DNA from: Clavaria fumosa
Taxonomy: Eukaryota > Basidiomycota > Agaricomycetes > Agaricales > Clavariaceae
Assembly (NCBI GenBank): GCA_951802425.1
Contig: OX637795.1
Coordinates: forward strand, 1,488,001 to 1,552,000
Length of the DNA: 64,000 bases
Reading direction: 5' to 3'
Under the pieces are notes generated by a model. That model saw only the letters and a program-made list of their open reading frames with translations, was not told where the DNA came from and ran no database searches. A program made the translations under genes and the position numbers. Each line of letters begins with the position of its first letter. The stretch's first letter is position 1. This document shows, in pieces, positions 9,085-21,010 of the stretch.

Positions 9085-11270
9085 CCTCCCTTTGCATCAA
9101 TCTTAGAGTAGATTGTTGCACCCTTAAGCACATCCACTGTATCTCAGATCCAGGGGAGGTACTTGTCTTTGATCAGGTGTGAATTTAGCCTTAAGCAGTC
9201 AATAATCAGCTGTAGTTTATCCTTTTCATGTTTGAAGAAGAAGGGGCTTGCATATGGGGATTTTGATGGTTGGATTCATCCTGAAGCCAGTTGCTCATCC
9301 ACCCAATGGTTAATCTCAGCTGTCTCTTCTCAAGTCAGTGAGTATACTGTATAGCTTAGAGGAGAGGTGCCCAGGGTCCTCCTTGAACTTGATTTTAATG
9401 TTGAAGTCTGGACAGGAGCAGGGGAGCTTGTCCCATTTAGCTTCACTAAAAACTAAGGGGCAGAGGCTGGGCTTATTGGAGGTGGGGCCAGAATTAGGAA
9501 AACAGGTGTCCAGAATACTTGCAGATGCAAGGGTATTTGTTTTCAGGGGTGCAGGGACTTGCATGGGGTTCAGGGGTCTGTGCAGGGACAGGGAGCATCA
9601 GGCGATCCTGTAGTTTTGATGTATCATATGCACCAAATTGATGCATTTGAGTGATGAACAATTAGCATCAATTGGTGCATGCACCTGATGTATCACTTTG
9701 GAGCATCTGATGTATCACTTTGGAGCATCTGATGCATTACCTTGTGGATGGTACATCTGATATATCATGATGCCAGATGATGCATCTGCCATAGCCATAG
9801 ACAGTGAATGTATCATGCATACATAATGTTGATGTATCAGCATGTCAGCATCTGATGTATTGTTGAAGCTGTTCTGGAAATTTGGCACATCTGATATAAC
9901 ATGGACATTCAATACATCACTGCCAATGCTTATCCAAAAATGAATAAAAAAGCGAATTTATTATCATTAAACTTAAACTTATTACTGTATTACAGTAATG
10001 ACTAATATTAAATCTATTTCTATATAAATTCTATTTATTCACACTCTATCACAATCCTGAAGTTGGGAGAAAGTGGGGGGGGAAGCAGGGCAAGTTGCTG
10101 TATTTATATGCCACGCTTTGTGGCTGTGCAAACGCGTGACATGGTAACGTTGATTAGGTGTTACCATGTCACGCATTTGCACAGCCACAAAGTGCGGCAT
10201 ATAAATACAGCAGCTTGCCTTGCTTCCCCCCCACTTTCTCCCAACTTCAGGATTGTGATAGAGTGTGAATAAATAGAATTTATATAGAAATAGATTTAAT
10301 ATTAGTCATTACTGTAATACAGTAATAAGTTTAAGTTTAATGATAATAAATTCGCTTTTTTATTCATTTTTGGATAAGCATTGGCAGTGATGTATTGAAT
10401 GTCCATGTTATATCAGATGTGCCAAATTTCCAGAACAGCTTCAACAATACATCAGATGCTGACATGCTGATACATCAACATTATGTATGCATGATACATT
10501 CACTGTCTATGGCTATGGCAGATGCATCATCTGGCATCATGATATATCAGATGTACCATCCACAAGGCAATGCATCAGATGCTCCAAAGTGATACATCAG
10601 GTGCATGCACCAATTGATGCTAATTGTTCATCACTCAAATGCATCAATTTGGTGCATATGATATATCAAAACTACAGGATGTGGTGGGAGCATACAGGGG
10701 GGCAGTGGGTGAGCTTCACTTTGGCCTTTGTCCAGGTTATGTTGCTTTAACCAATCATACCTGAGAATCACCATGTGCAAGTGGGACTTTCCCAGCAGGA
10801 AGTGATCTGCTCCTGGTGGTTGCCAACCACCACAAGTAAGTCCATCCCATACTGGATCTTACCCTCTCTGTCCTGTGTCCCATCTAAATTATACATTGTA
10901 ATCAGGTTCTGCAGGGAGATGGTTCCAGCCCCACTTTCTATGCCCATTCCAAGTCCATGAAGCAGTTAGTACATCCTGAGTTGACAAGGGCTTTGGCTGT
11001 TGCTGACTTGCCTGTGCTGAGAGCCTCCAGGTGTACCTGGATGGAGATCTCTCAAGGCATTCACAGTAGCATGTCTTTCAGTGTCTCAGCAAGGTGCTTT
11101 ATCAGTCCTGCTTTCCCACTAACCACCACTTCCCCTTTCAGTATTTCAGTGTTAGCAGTTTCCACTACTTTGTCCTTCTCCTCATCCCTGGTTTGAGTAT
11201 GTCTTCACTCACTGCAGACACAGGGATGGAATGGGGACTGGTATAACTATTCCTGAGGTACCAGTTCAGA
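9085..11270 (-). pseudogene. Decayed Ty3/gypsy pol fragment (protease to RT start), split by a palindromic element
   Basis: Read on the minus strand, 11270-10681 matches the protease region of the complete gypsy element at 32987-38872 (equivalents of the segments around LSIQVHLEAL and GCTNCFMDLEW). 9604-9085 continues with the segment LASASI, LVFSEAKWD, DPGHLSSKLYS and DVLKGATIYSKIDAKGG. The reading is broken by several stops and frameshifts. It stops abruptly near 9085, in early RT. The two halves are collinear once the palindrome at 9605-10680 is ignored, so that element inserted into an existing gypsy copy. Compared with the intact copy this one has lost most CpG dinucleotides. Confidence 0.85.
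9605..10680. mobile_element. 1.08-kb near-perfect palindrome (foldback element)
   Basis: Left arm 9605-10148, loop about 11 bp, right arm 10160-10680. The arms are almost identical: the same 65-codon ORF appears on the minus strand at 9715-9912 and on the plus strand at 10395-10592 without a residue difference. Termini are CCTGTAG...CTACAGG, and AT borders both sides. The left arm is about 22 bp longer because of one tandem duplication around 9690-9735. The arms are rich in GATGTATCA-like motifs. There is no transposase. It interrupts a gypsy relic. The family is not recognised; the short symmetrical flank leaves the target duplication unclear. Confidence 0.9.
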
Positions 11271-11447
11271 CTCACTGGGCCTTGTTTATAAAATCCTGCC
11301 CCTCAACCAACCCATTCAGTCAAAATCCCCCAATAGAAATGGGATACTGGATGGTGAATACACTTGGACCAGTGGAGTCCAGCAAAAATATCCAGATTGT
11401 GCATTGGTAATGGGTCCAGTGGAGGGTATCCTTTGCCTGAAAGCATG

Positions 11448-11850
11448 GGTTTGGCAGACTGGCCATAGAATCTTCTGAGCCCAATAGCCATGGCTCCAGT
11501 GGTGGGCAACAGTATTTTGCCCAATGGCTATCAGTCTGGTGGACTGGCCATAGAATAGTCTTTGCACAACAGTCATCAGTCTGCTGGACTGGCTGTAGAA
11601 TAATCTATGCACAATGGCCATCAGTCTGGTGCACTAGACATAGAATATTCTATGCCCAATGGCCATCAGTCTGCTGAACTGGCTGTAGAATATTCTATGC
11701 ACAATGGCCATCAGTCCAGCACACTGGACATAGAATAATCTATGCCCAATGGCTATCAGTCTGCCAGACTGGCTGTAGAATATTCTATGCACAATGGCCA
11801 TCAGTCCAGCACACTGGACATAGAATATTCTATGCCCAATGGCTATCAGT
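11448..11850. repeat. 45-bp minisatellite, about nine units
   Basis: Units carry CAATGGCCATCAG, a variable CTGG/CCAG inverted pair, then GACATAGAATA or GGCTGTAGAATA. Because 45 is a multiple of three, it stays open in several frames on both strands, giving spurious 15-residue repeat proteins. The first units (from 11448) are degenerate and the last five are very similar. Confidence 0.85.
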
Positions 11851-11859
11851 ACATACCTA

Positions 11860-12073
11860 GCCCCTGTCCAATCTGTTGCTTGAATGATGATCCAGATGAC
11901 ATGGACACAGCACCCCAGGAGCAGAGATGCCCCTGCACCCAGACATTGTGATACTAAGCTGGTGGATCAACATGAGTGGAAGGGAAGGGGCCATTTTGAT
12001 CCACCAGCTTAATATCACTCAGAATGAGGGTATTATATCACTTATTCCAGTTGAATATCACTCAAATGAGCTT
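11860..12073. other. Intergenic, no gene recognised
   Basis: Contains a small inverted pair (AAGCTGGTGGATCA near 11955 and TGATCCACCAGCTT near 11997) but no coding signal. Confidence 0.4.
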
Positions 12074-12208
12074 ATCAGCAAAGCAGCTTAGCTAATTTGT
12101 CAGTATAGAGTGGTATGGACTGGTATGTAACACCCCAAGACAACCTGGGGTGTTACACACCAGTCCATACCTGTCCATACTTACATTTAGCCAAGCTGTT
12201 TTGCTGAT
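12074..12208. mobile_element. Short foldback MITE, copy A
   Basis: About 135 bp that is one long hairpin. The outer arms are ATCAGCAAAGCAGCTTAGCTAA and its near complement at the right end. The inner stem is GGACTGGT, TGTAACACCCCA and their complements around an 8-base loop near 12138. Copy B at 21011-21134 has the same layout and outer sequence with a diverged core. No clear target duplication is visible. Confidence 0.75.
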
Positions 12209-12244
12209 CATTGAGGGGTGTATTCTATCCTCCTGTTTAGATTA

Positions 12245-15200
12245 TTCAGCTTCCACAAGCTCTGGATAGCAAGAGTCAAGCTGATTGCCTTGTAGAGAAT
12301 ATTCATTGTCACTGTCATACCATTTTACAACACAAACAAATCATCCGTTTATGTAAATATTCCCAGTTGCGAAGGCCGAATGTCGCCGCTCATCTACCTT
12401 CAATAGCCCATACATCAAACGACGAAACCAGCATCTTCCCATGCCCCAGTCAGCAATTCCCTATATCTTCTCTCTTGCGTTCTCAGATGACTACTTCGCA
12501 GTTCAAGCTCCTCGCTGGCCATGACACCAACCTCTATGCGTGAGAACTGAAGCAGAAAAGTCAGCCTCTCTTGCTCTTGGACATCGCTCACAATCGGGGC
12601 CTTGAGTTTGACGATCTCTTGCATCTTTCTTGCCAACGCGACACATCCCGTGATACTGATCCAGTCCGGACATTCTTCGTCGGGGTTGGGGAAGCAGCCT
12701 GGCAGAACAACGTTGACATCATGAAGATGAAAGTCTGAGGAATGCTCTTGTTTGCCAATCATCCAATTTGGCGAAGGCGAAGCCTACTTACCAAGACGTG
12801 GAATACAAGGATCTTGAGATGAGTTCAAGGCCTCGCGATAAGCCAAATTCGACTGGACAAAATCGCTCAGCTTGGTGAGCATCCTTCGGTCGCTGGCGCT
12901 AAGGACTCCCAGCGTCTCATGGAGACATTGGATAATCTCCGAATTAAGTGCTCGTCCAATGGCTGTCACAGATGAGAAATTCCGCATTTTATAGCAAATC
13001 TAATTTTCAAGGAAGGTTGTCGTTTCTAGCTCGAATCCAGGAAGTGACGACAACTCACATTCGCTATGCGAAGGAACAATTTCAAAACGTCGGCTCTCTG
13101 CGGTACCAGATCGTGTCGAAGCAGTTCTCGCTTTACCCAGCATGTAACCTTCTCAGTCATGGCGAGTGCCTTTGCGACACGGTCAGGCCCGTCAAGTTGC
13201 CGAAGATGAGTGATGTAATCAGCCGGACGAATGGAGCTGTACATCAGTCCCTCAATCGCAATGAGTATGGCGGCAATTTTCTTCGGCGTGCATTCCAGCA
13301 GTACAGGGACGGCTGTGGCAGCAGATGCACGCAGCTGTATGCGGGGCCGTTGCTCCACCTGGAGTTCAACTGAGACCATCGACCAATTTAATGATGTGGC
13401 GGAAAGCTGACCTTTCCTTTGATAATGGCGAGTATTTTGCTTGCCTTTTCCCTCATGATAGGGGAGCTGTTAATCGACTTCGCGAACGCACCCATTTGCT
13501 CAATGACGCGTGGATTTATGGGCATATACGGGCTGTTGACCCAGTACTCCATCGCAGAAAGGGCGCTGACATTACAATGGACATGAGTCGGAAAAGTCCT
13601 GACGGTGTCCCGACAAGCATACCTTTGGCGCCTGCCTATGCGATACTGTGCTGTTTCACTACTAATTCCTGCAGCGTCGAAGCAATAACGGAGGCCTTGG
13701 AACACCTCCAGACAATCCGAGAATGCCATATAAGTTGCTAGGAACACATCTTGGAATAGTAAATCCTTGCGATAATCTGGAAGGGATAGTTTGAGTTTGA
13801 AATTGAATTCGGGATAGGATACGAACACCTCACCGGAAGAGCGAGTAATCCAGCGCTCGAGGAGATCGTCGAAAGTCCACTTTGCTATCGCAGTATTTTG
13901 GCAGGTGGGTATGGGACGGCCAGGGATGTCGATTCTGAAGTCAGAGGGCTCTTGGATAGAGCTGGCCATTCGGGACAGTGCATGCGTAGACCGCACGCCA
14001 AATAACTCCGTTGTGCGTGACGGGCTGGTTTGGCTGAGAGCTTCACTAGTGCCTGCCGACCCATTGCTGTCTTTGGGGTAGTGGCGCAGAGATCGCAGAC
14101 TCAGGCTGGAGGTCTCGCCGATTTCGGGTCGTGTAGAGCAGACGCGATCATTAGATGATAGTCCGGGATTCTGAGACGCATCACTTGTGGTAGAAAAACT
14201 GTGGCGCTTAGAGAGTGTGACTGGGTGGACGTCGCTCGGTGACAGAGATCTGAGGTTCTGAGGAGCGTTGCCTGTTGAGGGTCCAGCTAATTGAGATGCG
14301 TCGCCCGTTGACAGTCGAATGGAATGAGATTCGTCGCCCGTGGATGATTGAGCCGCGTGAACAACATGTGGAGGTCCAAGATTGCGAGGTTTCTTGCTCG
14401 TTGAGGATTCAGCAACACCGCCTGTTGACGAATAAGAATTATGGCCTGTAGAGGGTCGAGTCTCGTTAACGGCATCATTCGATGATGGAGGTCCAAGTTT
14501 ATTGCTTGTTGATGACCCAGCAACTTGAGGTGTACCGCCTACTGACGAATAAGAACTATGACTTGTAGAGGGTCGAGTCTCGTGAACGGCGTCGTTCAAT
14601 GACGGAGGTCCGATATTGCGAAGTTTGCTGCTTGTTGGGGATCCAGCAACCTGAGGTGTGGCAATTCGAGCCGCGTGAACGGGATCATTCAATAATGGTG
14701 GCTCAAAATTGCGAGAACCATTGCATTTCGAAGGCTCGGCCACGTGAAGCGTGCCGCCTAATAACGAGTGAGGACTGTGGCCTGCGGAGGGTGGGGCCGG
14801 GTGGGCGGCATCGCTCGGTGATGGCGGTCTAAGAATATGATGAGGGTTTGAAGCAACCTGGTGCGTGTCGCTCGCTGAGGGTTGTGTAGCAGGAGAGCTT
14901 AGGATCGCTATGGGTCGAGTCGAGAAGATGGTGTTGCTTAGTGACGGTGGTGCAAAAATATGAATGTCGCTTGTTGAGGGTCCAGGAGCGGCGATGCTCG
15001 AAAACGGTTTAGTGGAATGAGAGCCGTAGAGCGTTGGAGATGCAGGACTTCTTGGGCTATCTCTCGGTGAAGCTTCCGCAATGCCGGAACTGTCTGTTGG
15101 CGATGCCCCGGGCAGAGCGTTTCGGTGGAGAGACGACACTTGGAGCCTTCCAACGAGCTCGGAGGGGACAGATAAAACCCGTCTAGGCTGAGAGGCAATG

Positions 15201-17641
15201 GCAGGGCTCAAGAGGCTAGATATCGCGTTGCAAACCCCTACCGCAATTGGCCGTCGACTAGGATCTTTTGACCAACATGCCTCTGCAAGGGACCAGAGTT
15301 CATCAGAAATCCAGCCAGACTGATTATCCTTAGGACGTTGAGGGCGAACATTCTTGTCGACAACTAGCACAAAAAGATCTCCATAATCAATGTGACCAAG
15401 AGGGACTTCTCCTGTTAGAATCTCGAAGGCGTAGTTTTAGCCAAAAGGGAAGAGTTGCGCAGGCAGACGTCACCTACCTCAAACATGGTCATCCCAAATG
15501 CATAAATGTCAACAGGCTTTTCCAAGGATCCTATAAAGATGCGGCTGTCAAAATTGCGCTTCATATCACAATATCCAGTCTACCTCCCGTTATCCTTTCT
15601 GGGGACATCCAGTTCCGGCTCCCAGCCACTGAAATGAGTCCTACTTTAGTCGAGCGAGAGGTGGCATCAGATTTGATCGAGGAGAGGCCAAAATCACTGA
15701 GTACAGCACGCTCGCCGTCATCGATAAGTACATTGAGCTGGGGGAAATGATCTTATTAGCTGTTAGCAGTTCGGGAACAATGCATCACAACAGTACAGCT
15801 TTGAGATCACCGTGAATGACGCCATTGTCATGTAAGTAAGCCAGTCCAAGACTGACGTGATGGAGCTAAACAAGATTCATAAACGTTCTACTCAGTCGAT
15901 TAAAGGTAGAAGCAACCTACAATCGAAAGTCGATTACACTGCGGATGCTTACAAATGTAATCTTTCGCAGTCCCATTCTTCAGGAATGGCATAACGATAA
16001 ATGGTTCGTCGTCATGTATACTAGCACCAAGAAACTCTGTTTGGAAAAAGATGTAAGCACCAGATGAAAGTCATGTCAAGGTAAAGATTGGGGGAATCTC
16101 ACGGAGTATATGGAGATGTCGAAGGGACGACCAAGTCTAACCAGATCAATTAGCTAAGAAAAGACATCATGCATGCAAACGCTCCACTTTAATTTCTCGA
16201 GAAATCAACTAAGCGTGGGTTAGAGGAAATCAGTTTGGTTCAGAGAGATTGAAGACGTACATCTACGTTTGGTGTAGCACCTGACTCTGTCTTCAGGACT
16301 TTGAGGGCCACCTGCGTCCGATTCCAAGTTCCTTTGTACACTTCGCCACTGGTGAAAAGTGAGATTCCCATGTACGCCGGACATGATGATAATACGCACA
16401 AGCCACCCAATCCAATCTTCGGCCCAAATTCGACTTCAAATGACGTTACCATCCAACTCTCTAAATTGATGTGCAATTCGGTAACCGTCGCCAGATGATT
16501 GAGGGTGTAAGAGAAGAATCGACGTTCACGCTCGCCGAAACGCCGCGTTTTGATGAACTTTTTCAGTGCAGTCATCATGGCAACCACGTTAGCATGATGC
16601 ACGTCTGTCACATATTCATGGGTGAACCTGCAAACGCCTGGAGGGAGTTGAGAGTAATAGGTACCTAACACCTCCTCGAGCTCAACCTGATTTACTTCAA
16701 GCTCGGTGAGACGATCATTCAATGCATTTTGATCTGCGGCTCGGCTAGAGTCATTCTGATTCTGCCATTCCTGGATGACAGGTGCAGAGATCTTCGACGA
16801 GGTGAGGTTAACATAATCGCCAAATTTCGAAACTCACCTGGAAGGCGCGGGCGGAGAGGGAAGATATTCGACGATGGAATGACTCTATTGCGGCGATCCT
16901 GTCATCTTTGGAGAAGAGAAGCTTGAGGAAATTACAACCCGACTCTTTCGCAGCGAAGGTGTTAATATCCCCAATGATCCTTTTGAGAAAAGTCAGCAAG
17001 CGCACAGTGGAGCAAAGCAGTTTCCCACTTCTGGAGATTCCCAAGCTCTTGTGAGATGTTACTTTCCACAATGCGGCCAGCGTGAACCTCGCGGTCGAGG
17101 GTCTGCAGAAGCTGAGCAGTAGAGATCGCGAGGGCTTTCAATTGTAGTTTGTTCCACTGCACGCGTGTGATAGATGACCAAAGGCAACGGAAAACCAGGA
17201 ATACAAGTCGGAGGCAAGGAACCGGAGTTGCAGACTCGGATATGCAAGCTTCGACGGCGTCCATAGTACTTGGACCTCTAAGAACCGTTGACGGTAGCGC
17301 AGATAGCGGGCTTTGTTCAAAGCCATTGCTGCCACGATTATAATAACAGGTTCCGCATTTGTTGTTGGCTGACCAGGGTACTAAGCTGAGCGCTGATCGC
17401 GATCGCGGAATTTCCTAAACGGTGTTAAAGATCGACGCTTTGCTTATTCGGTGTTTCATGTGAGGCTACTGCGCTTCGCCCATACTTACCCTGGCCATTC
17501 TTCACGCTGGTCTTTCACCCCCAGACTGCGACACATGCCACATTGTACCGCATGCGTGTGAAATTCTACAAATCCAAAAGATCACATGATAACTGTGATG
17601 TATCTTCGGACCGTAGTGGTCAAAGCGTTGCTGTACACGGG
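12245..17641. repeat. Left arm of a large inverted duplication
   Basis: Runs from TTCAGCTTCCACAAGC at 12245 to GCTGTACACGG at about 17641 and is the reverse complement of 20684-26196 throughout, in exons, introns and flanks. Every intron position of the two genes corresponds. Differences are scattered substitutions, indels in the disordered linker of the gene, and a MITE present only in the right arm. The arms therefore arose from a single duplication event including promoter and 3' flank. Confidence 0.95.
12415..17264 (-). CDS. MLKL-like domain / TKL kinase / RasGEF fusion protein, copy L, about 1373 aa
   Basis: Fourteen exons: 17264-17029, 16979-16838, 16770-16400, 16348-16261, 16208-16188, 16136-16103, 16036-15921, 15865-15797, 15737-15584, 15530-15478, 15421-13412, 13358-13059, 12999-12792, 12734-12415. 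All introns are GT-AG, phases match, and the frame is open. Domains: N-terminal helical bundle (aa 1-126) of the MLKL-NTD type; kinase with IGLGGFGEV loop, VALK lysine, HGDLK loop, SDFG and MSPER; Ser/Pro-rich linker (about aa 500-930); RasGEF_N with QDVFLATYMAF; RasGEF from about aa 1099 (LLECTPKKIAAIL to the end). Predicted role: signal-controlled kinase able to load Ras-type GTPases with GTP. It differs from copy R mainly in the linker, which is 23 aa longer here. Transcribed away from the GPCR gene. The domain calls are by pattern, not by a database search. Confidence 0.85.
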
Positions 17642-18470
17642 GTTGTTTGTAAATGTTGTGACCTCCCACCACATCACTGACCCAAATGTTGCGATGAAGT
17701 TGCAGGCTTCCACAGGCATTTTGAAGCTTAGTTTTAGTGAAACAAAATGATTACAGATTTAATTCGAGTAAATTGTCCAAGACGAAATTTCTAATTTTTG
17801 CCTCAATATTTAAATACAAGCACTGGTGGTGTAATATAAATTCATTGAGGTCAAAATTAAAAATTCTGCCTTGGACAATCTGTTTAAAATAATTCTGGGA
17901 TTGTTTTATCTCACTAAAATGAATCACCAAACTCAATAGAGAGGCCAGAAAGGTGAAAATGATGAGTACAATACTAAATTGTATATATTGGGTGAGATAA
18001 AAAATGTATTTCCTGCATTCCTCAGCCACTTTTGAGCTTAACTTTAGTGAGAGATATTGTTTCTATGTATGTGGTCTATATTCCCCAGCAATTAGAATAT
18101 TTTTACGATTTTTATCTCACCCAATATATGCAATTTAGTATTGTACTCATCATTTTCACCTTTCTGGCCTCTCTATTGAGTTTGGTGATTCATTCTAGTG
18201 AGATAAAACAATCCTAGAATTATTTTAAACAGATTGTCCAAGGCAGAACTTTTAATTTTGACCTCAATGAATTTATATTACACCACCAGTGCTTGTATTT
18301 AAATATTGAGGCAAAAATTAGAAATTTCGTCTTGGACAATTTACTCGAATTAAATCTGTAATCATTTTGTTTCACTAAAACTAAGCTTCAAAATGCCTGT
18401 GGAAGCCTGCAACTTCATCGCAACATTTGGGTCAGTGATGTAGTGGGAGGTCACAACATTTACAAACAAC
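17642..18470. mobile_element. 829-bp foldback element in the spacer
   Basis: Left arm 17642-18005 and right arm 18109-18470 are reverse complements with only scattered mismatches, around a loop of about 100 bp. Termini are GTTGTTTGTAAATG and its complement. The left edge coincides with the inner end of the left arm of the large inverted duplication. The arm ends carry the last codons of the ORF at 18362-18676, so each arm includes the 3' part of that coding sequence. No transposase is present; whether this is a transposon or an inverted duplication made in place is open. Confidence 0.85.
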
Positions 18471-18676
18471 TCCCCTGTCTTATTGCTCGCAACCACCATG
18501 CTCAATGCACATTCCAACAAAAAGAAATTGGCTCTAGTTGTAGGCAACACACATTCCCATGCAACTGTAAAAACAAAAATTTTGATTTCCTTTTCTGCAT
18601 CTCTATCCCACACAGATAAGTTATCAGCCTCGAAGCTGTTCAAAGTCATAGCACCCAGGGCCTGATCATCAATCAA
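18362..18676 (-). CDS. Hypothetical protein fragment, 104 aa, overlapping the foldback
   Basis: Single open frame with a protein-like composition (MIDDQALGAM... ending LKLSFSETK). I do not recognise a family. The upstream two thirds lie outside the foldback and the last third lies in its right arm; the same last third is repeated in inverted form at the left edge (about 17647-17750). This suggests the foldback arose from, or captured, the 3' end of this gene. It may be a 5'-truncated remnant, because no intron or upstream exon is evident. Confidence 0.4.
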   Translation of the reverse strand: MIDDQALGAMTLNSFEADNLSVWDRDAEKEIKIFVFTVAWECVLPTTRANFFLLECALSMVVASNKTGELFVNVVTSHYITDPNVAMKLQASTGILKLSFSETK

Positions 18677-18902
18677 ACCGCAGCGGTGGCGTTAGGCGCC
18701 GAGTGCCTGGTCTCCAACAATGCATGATCACGAGGTGGTGCTGTTGTGAGATTTGCGAAGTGGCGTTCCACGAGGAACGCTTCCGGACATTAGAAGTAGG
18801 ACTGTTCCAGCACAAAATGCGCCTTAACGATTCCGTTCATTCACAACCCACTTGTCCGTCCGACCCCCTCAACAGTCTACTTGGCAGTAATTTCGCCAGA
18901 TC

Positions 18903-20533
18903 ATGCCCAATCGTTGGGGAAATTTCTGCACGCCATCAGACGATGAGCTGTCTCGTGGCCCTTATCCTCCTTTGCATTGTTTCACCCTCGGCGAGATGAT
19001 CGGTTTGGTGGTGCGTGCTCGTCCCCGGCTGGCTAACCCTGGTTCTTGAATTGGCGTAGCTAGTCGCAGAAACGGGCATTATTTCAGTAGTGGCCCTCGT
19101 ATTTGTCTTTTGCCTGATCATCGTAAGCAACAGCCGACTTTGCTTCAATCGTAGTGACTAACTTCTACTTAAAGAGAAATGTGAGACGCGAGTCGCGACG
19201 AGGGTCCGGCCGACGGTTGATACAGCAGCCCATGGATGTTTTCCTTGCAAGTCGCCCCAAGTTTCCAGGTTTTGGTCAAACTGTTGACGCCGCTATCAGC
19301 TATCATTGTTTGTCGCGGATTTTTGCCTGTCCATGACATCGTCTTTCAACATCAGATGGGTTCACAATGGCAAAGTCGAAATAGGGACGTTCTGTCGAGC
19401 ACAAGGTAAGGCCCACCGTGAAGTCTTCCTACCGGATTCAAATATAGATCGTGTTACAGCAACGTTTTCGAACTTAGGTACAGCGACTGTGGCTTGGACC
19501 ACTCTGGTATGATGCGGCCCTACAGTTTTAAATCCTTTCACAGCTCATATACAGTTCTCTCTAGGTGATCGCAGTCTTCACCTTCGTCCGAGTCTGGTGG
19601 GGAAAGGGAAAGGGAAAGTGGGCCATTGCTACTGCTTGGGCTGTCGTGGGGATGATATGGACCTACATGGTCCTTATCATTTTAATATCTACCTTGCGTT
19701 TTCATCCGGACACCTACTTTCGCCCAACACCAGTATGTATTTTGTTCTCCAACCCAAGATATCATTGTTTAATCTCGTGGTTTCCGCGCACAGTACTGGT
19801 GTTGGATAGATAAACGCTTCACTCCCCAAAGACTGGGCACAGAATATGCCTGGTTGTGGGTGGCAATGTTTTCTTCCGTGCTGCTGTACATCCCCCTCTT
19901 CTTCCTGCGTCGAGGGAATGTCACACCGGATCCAAATGTCTGGTGGAAGTTCCGTATTCACCCGCGTGATCAGGGCGTTATTCTAGAAAGAGAGAGGAAG
20001 CGTTCTTTGGACATGATTGCGTGCGCATTTCTGTCCCTCGGTCCCCCTTCTCTCTGACGACACTTCGCTGCAGCTACCCACTTCTATTTGCCGTCACAAT
20101 CGTGCCCCTTAGCGTCGTCCGCTGGGTTGGATTTAGACAGGAAAGCTCAGGCGATCACCGGAATCACATCCCTGCTTCTGCCACTTTCGGTGCACGGGTC
20201 GTATTTGGGCTCAGCGGGGTATTCAATGTCATCCTCTTCCTCACCACTCGCCCGAACCTGCTTCTTCTCCGGCGGCCCGAGGAGCCCGAACGGCATGCAC
20301 CGGTGCCAACTGGCGGTAACAGAGAAACTGCGCAGAATGGTCCGGCTGGGTCAAATCTATCAAATACTGTGAATGGGGATCCATACGACATGGAGCACCG
20401 TAGCCCGACGGGGATTGATGAGAGTGTTCCAGAAGACGTGGGCAATTTGGTTGATGACGAATTCAAAGAAATGGCTGAAGCCTTGGGCTGGGAACTGCGG
20501 GTTGCGGATGGCCAGTCGCCGAAATCGGTGTGA
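18903..20533 (+). CDS. Seven-transmembrane receptor (fungal GPCR, cAMP-receptor-like/Git3-like), 410 aa
   Basis: Eight exons: 18903-19002, 19070-19122, 19175-19246, 19300-19405, 19460-19506, 19565-19732, 19794-20020, 20074-20533. Phases match and the total is 411 codons including the stop. Intron 3 (19247-19299) uses a GC donor (GCAAGT). Hydrophobic segments in order: TGIISVVALVFVFCLII, the MDVFL/LSLFVADF segment, VAWTTLVIAVFTF, AWAVVGMIWTYMVLIILI, EYAWLWVAMFSSVLLYIPLFF, PLLFAVTIVPLSVV and GARVVFGLSGVFNVILFL. The segment YWCWI before TM5 and the RGN after it match the family pattern I know from basidiomycete receptors of this class. The C-tail is acidic and probably cytosolic. Such receptors act through heterotrimeric G proteins at the plasma membrane; the ligand is unknown. 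It lies between two divergent kinase-RasGEF genes. The first donor (GTTTGG) is weak, so the first exon is the least certain part. Confidence 0.8.
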
Positions 20534-21010
20534 TCACCGTGTGTCCTTCACCTTTCAGATGAATGAACTAAAAGATGTGCACTGCGATTTTTTGTCCCGG
20601 CGTCTATGTAAATACCCCTAACTGCGACATGCTGAATTTAATTGTCAAATTTCCTGACCACAATAAACCCAACATGTCACTCCGTGTACAGCAACGCTTT
20701 GACCACTACGGTCCGAAGATACATCACATTTTGATACAGGTCTCATTGTGATCTTTTGGATCTGTAGAATTTCACACGCCATGCTGTACAATGTGGCACG
20801 TGTCGCAGTCTGGGGGTGGGAAACCAGCGTGAGGAATAGCCAGGGTAAGTATGGGCGAAGCGCAGAGTGACCAAGTAGCCTCACATGAAACACCGAATAA
20901 GCAATGGAGCGTCGATCTTTAATTAGGTCCTAAATTTAGGACATTCCGCGATCGCGATCAGCACAAGAAGCGGTCGGCTTATGCTGATTTGGAGTCCTTG
21001 ATCAACCAAT

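Noticed and set aside
9715..10592. Identical 65-aa ORFs on opposite strands
   Set aside because: They are the same arm sequence of the palindrome read on each strand. They are useful evidence for arm identity but not credible genes.
11316..11951. 15-residue repeat proteins on both strands
   Set aside because: Produced by the 45-bp minisatellite; open in several frames at once, with no start or splice support.
12122..12165. TGTAACACCCCA...TGGGGTGTTACA read as a tiny solo LTR
   Set aside because: Too short and fully self-complementary; the wider sequence and the copy at 21011-21134 show it is the centre of a foldback MITE.
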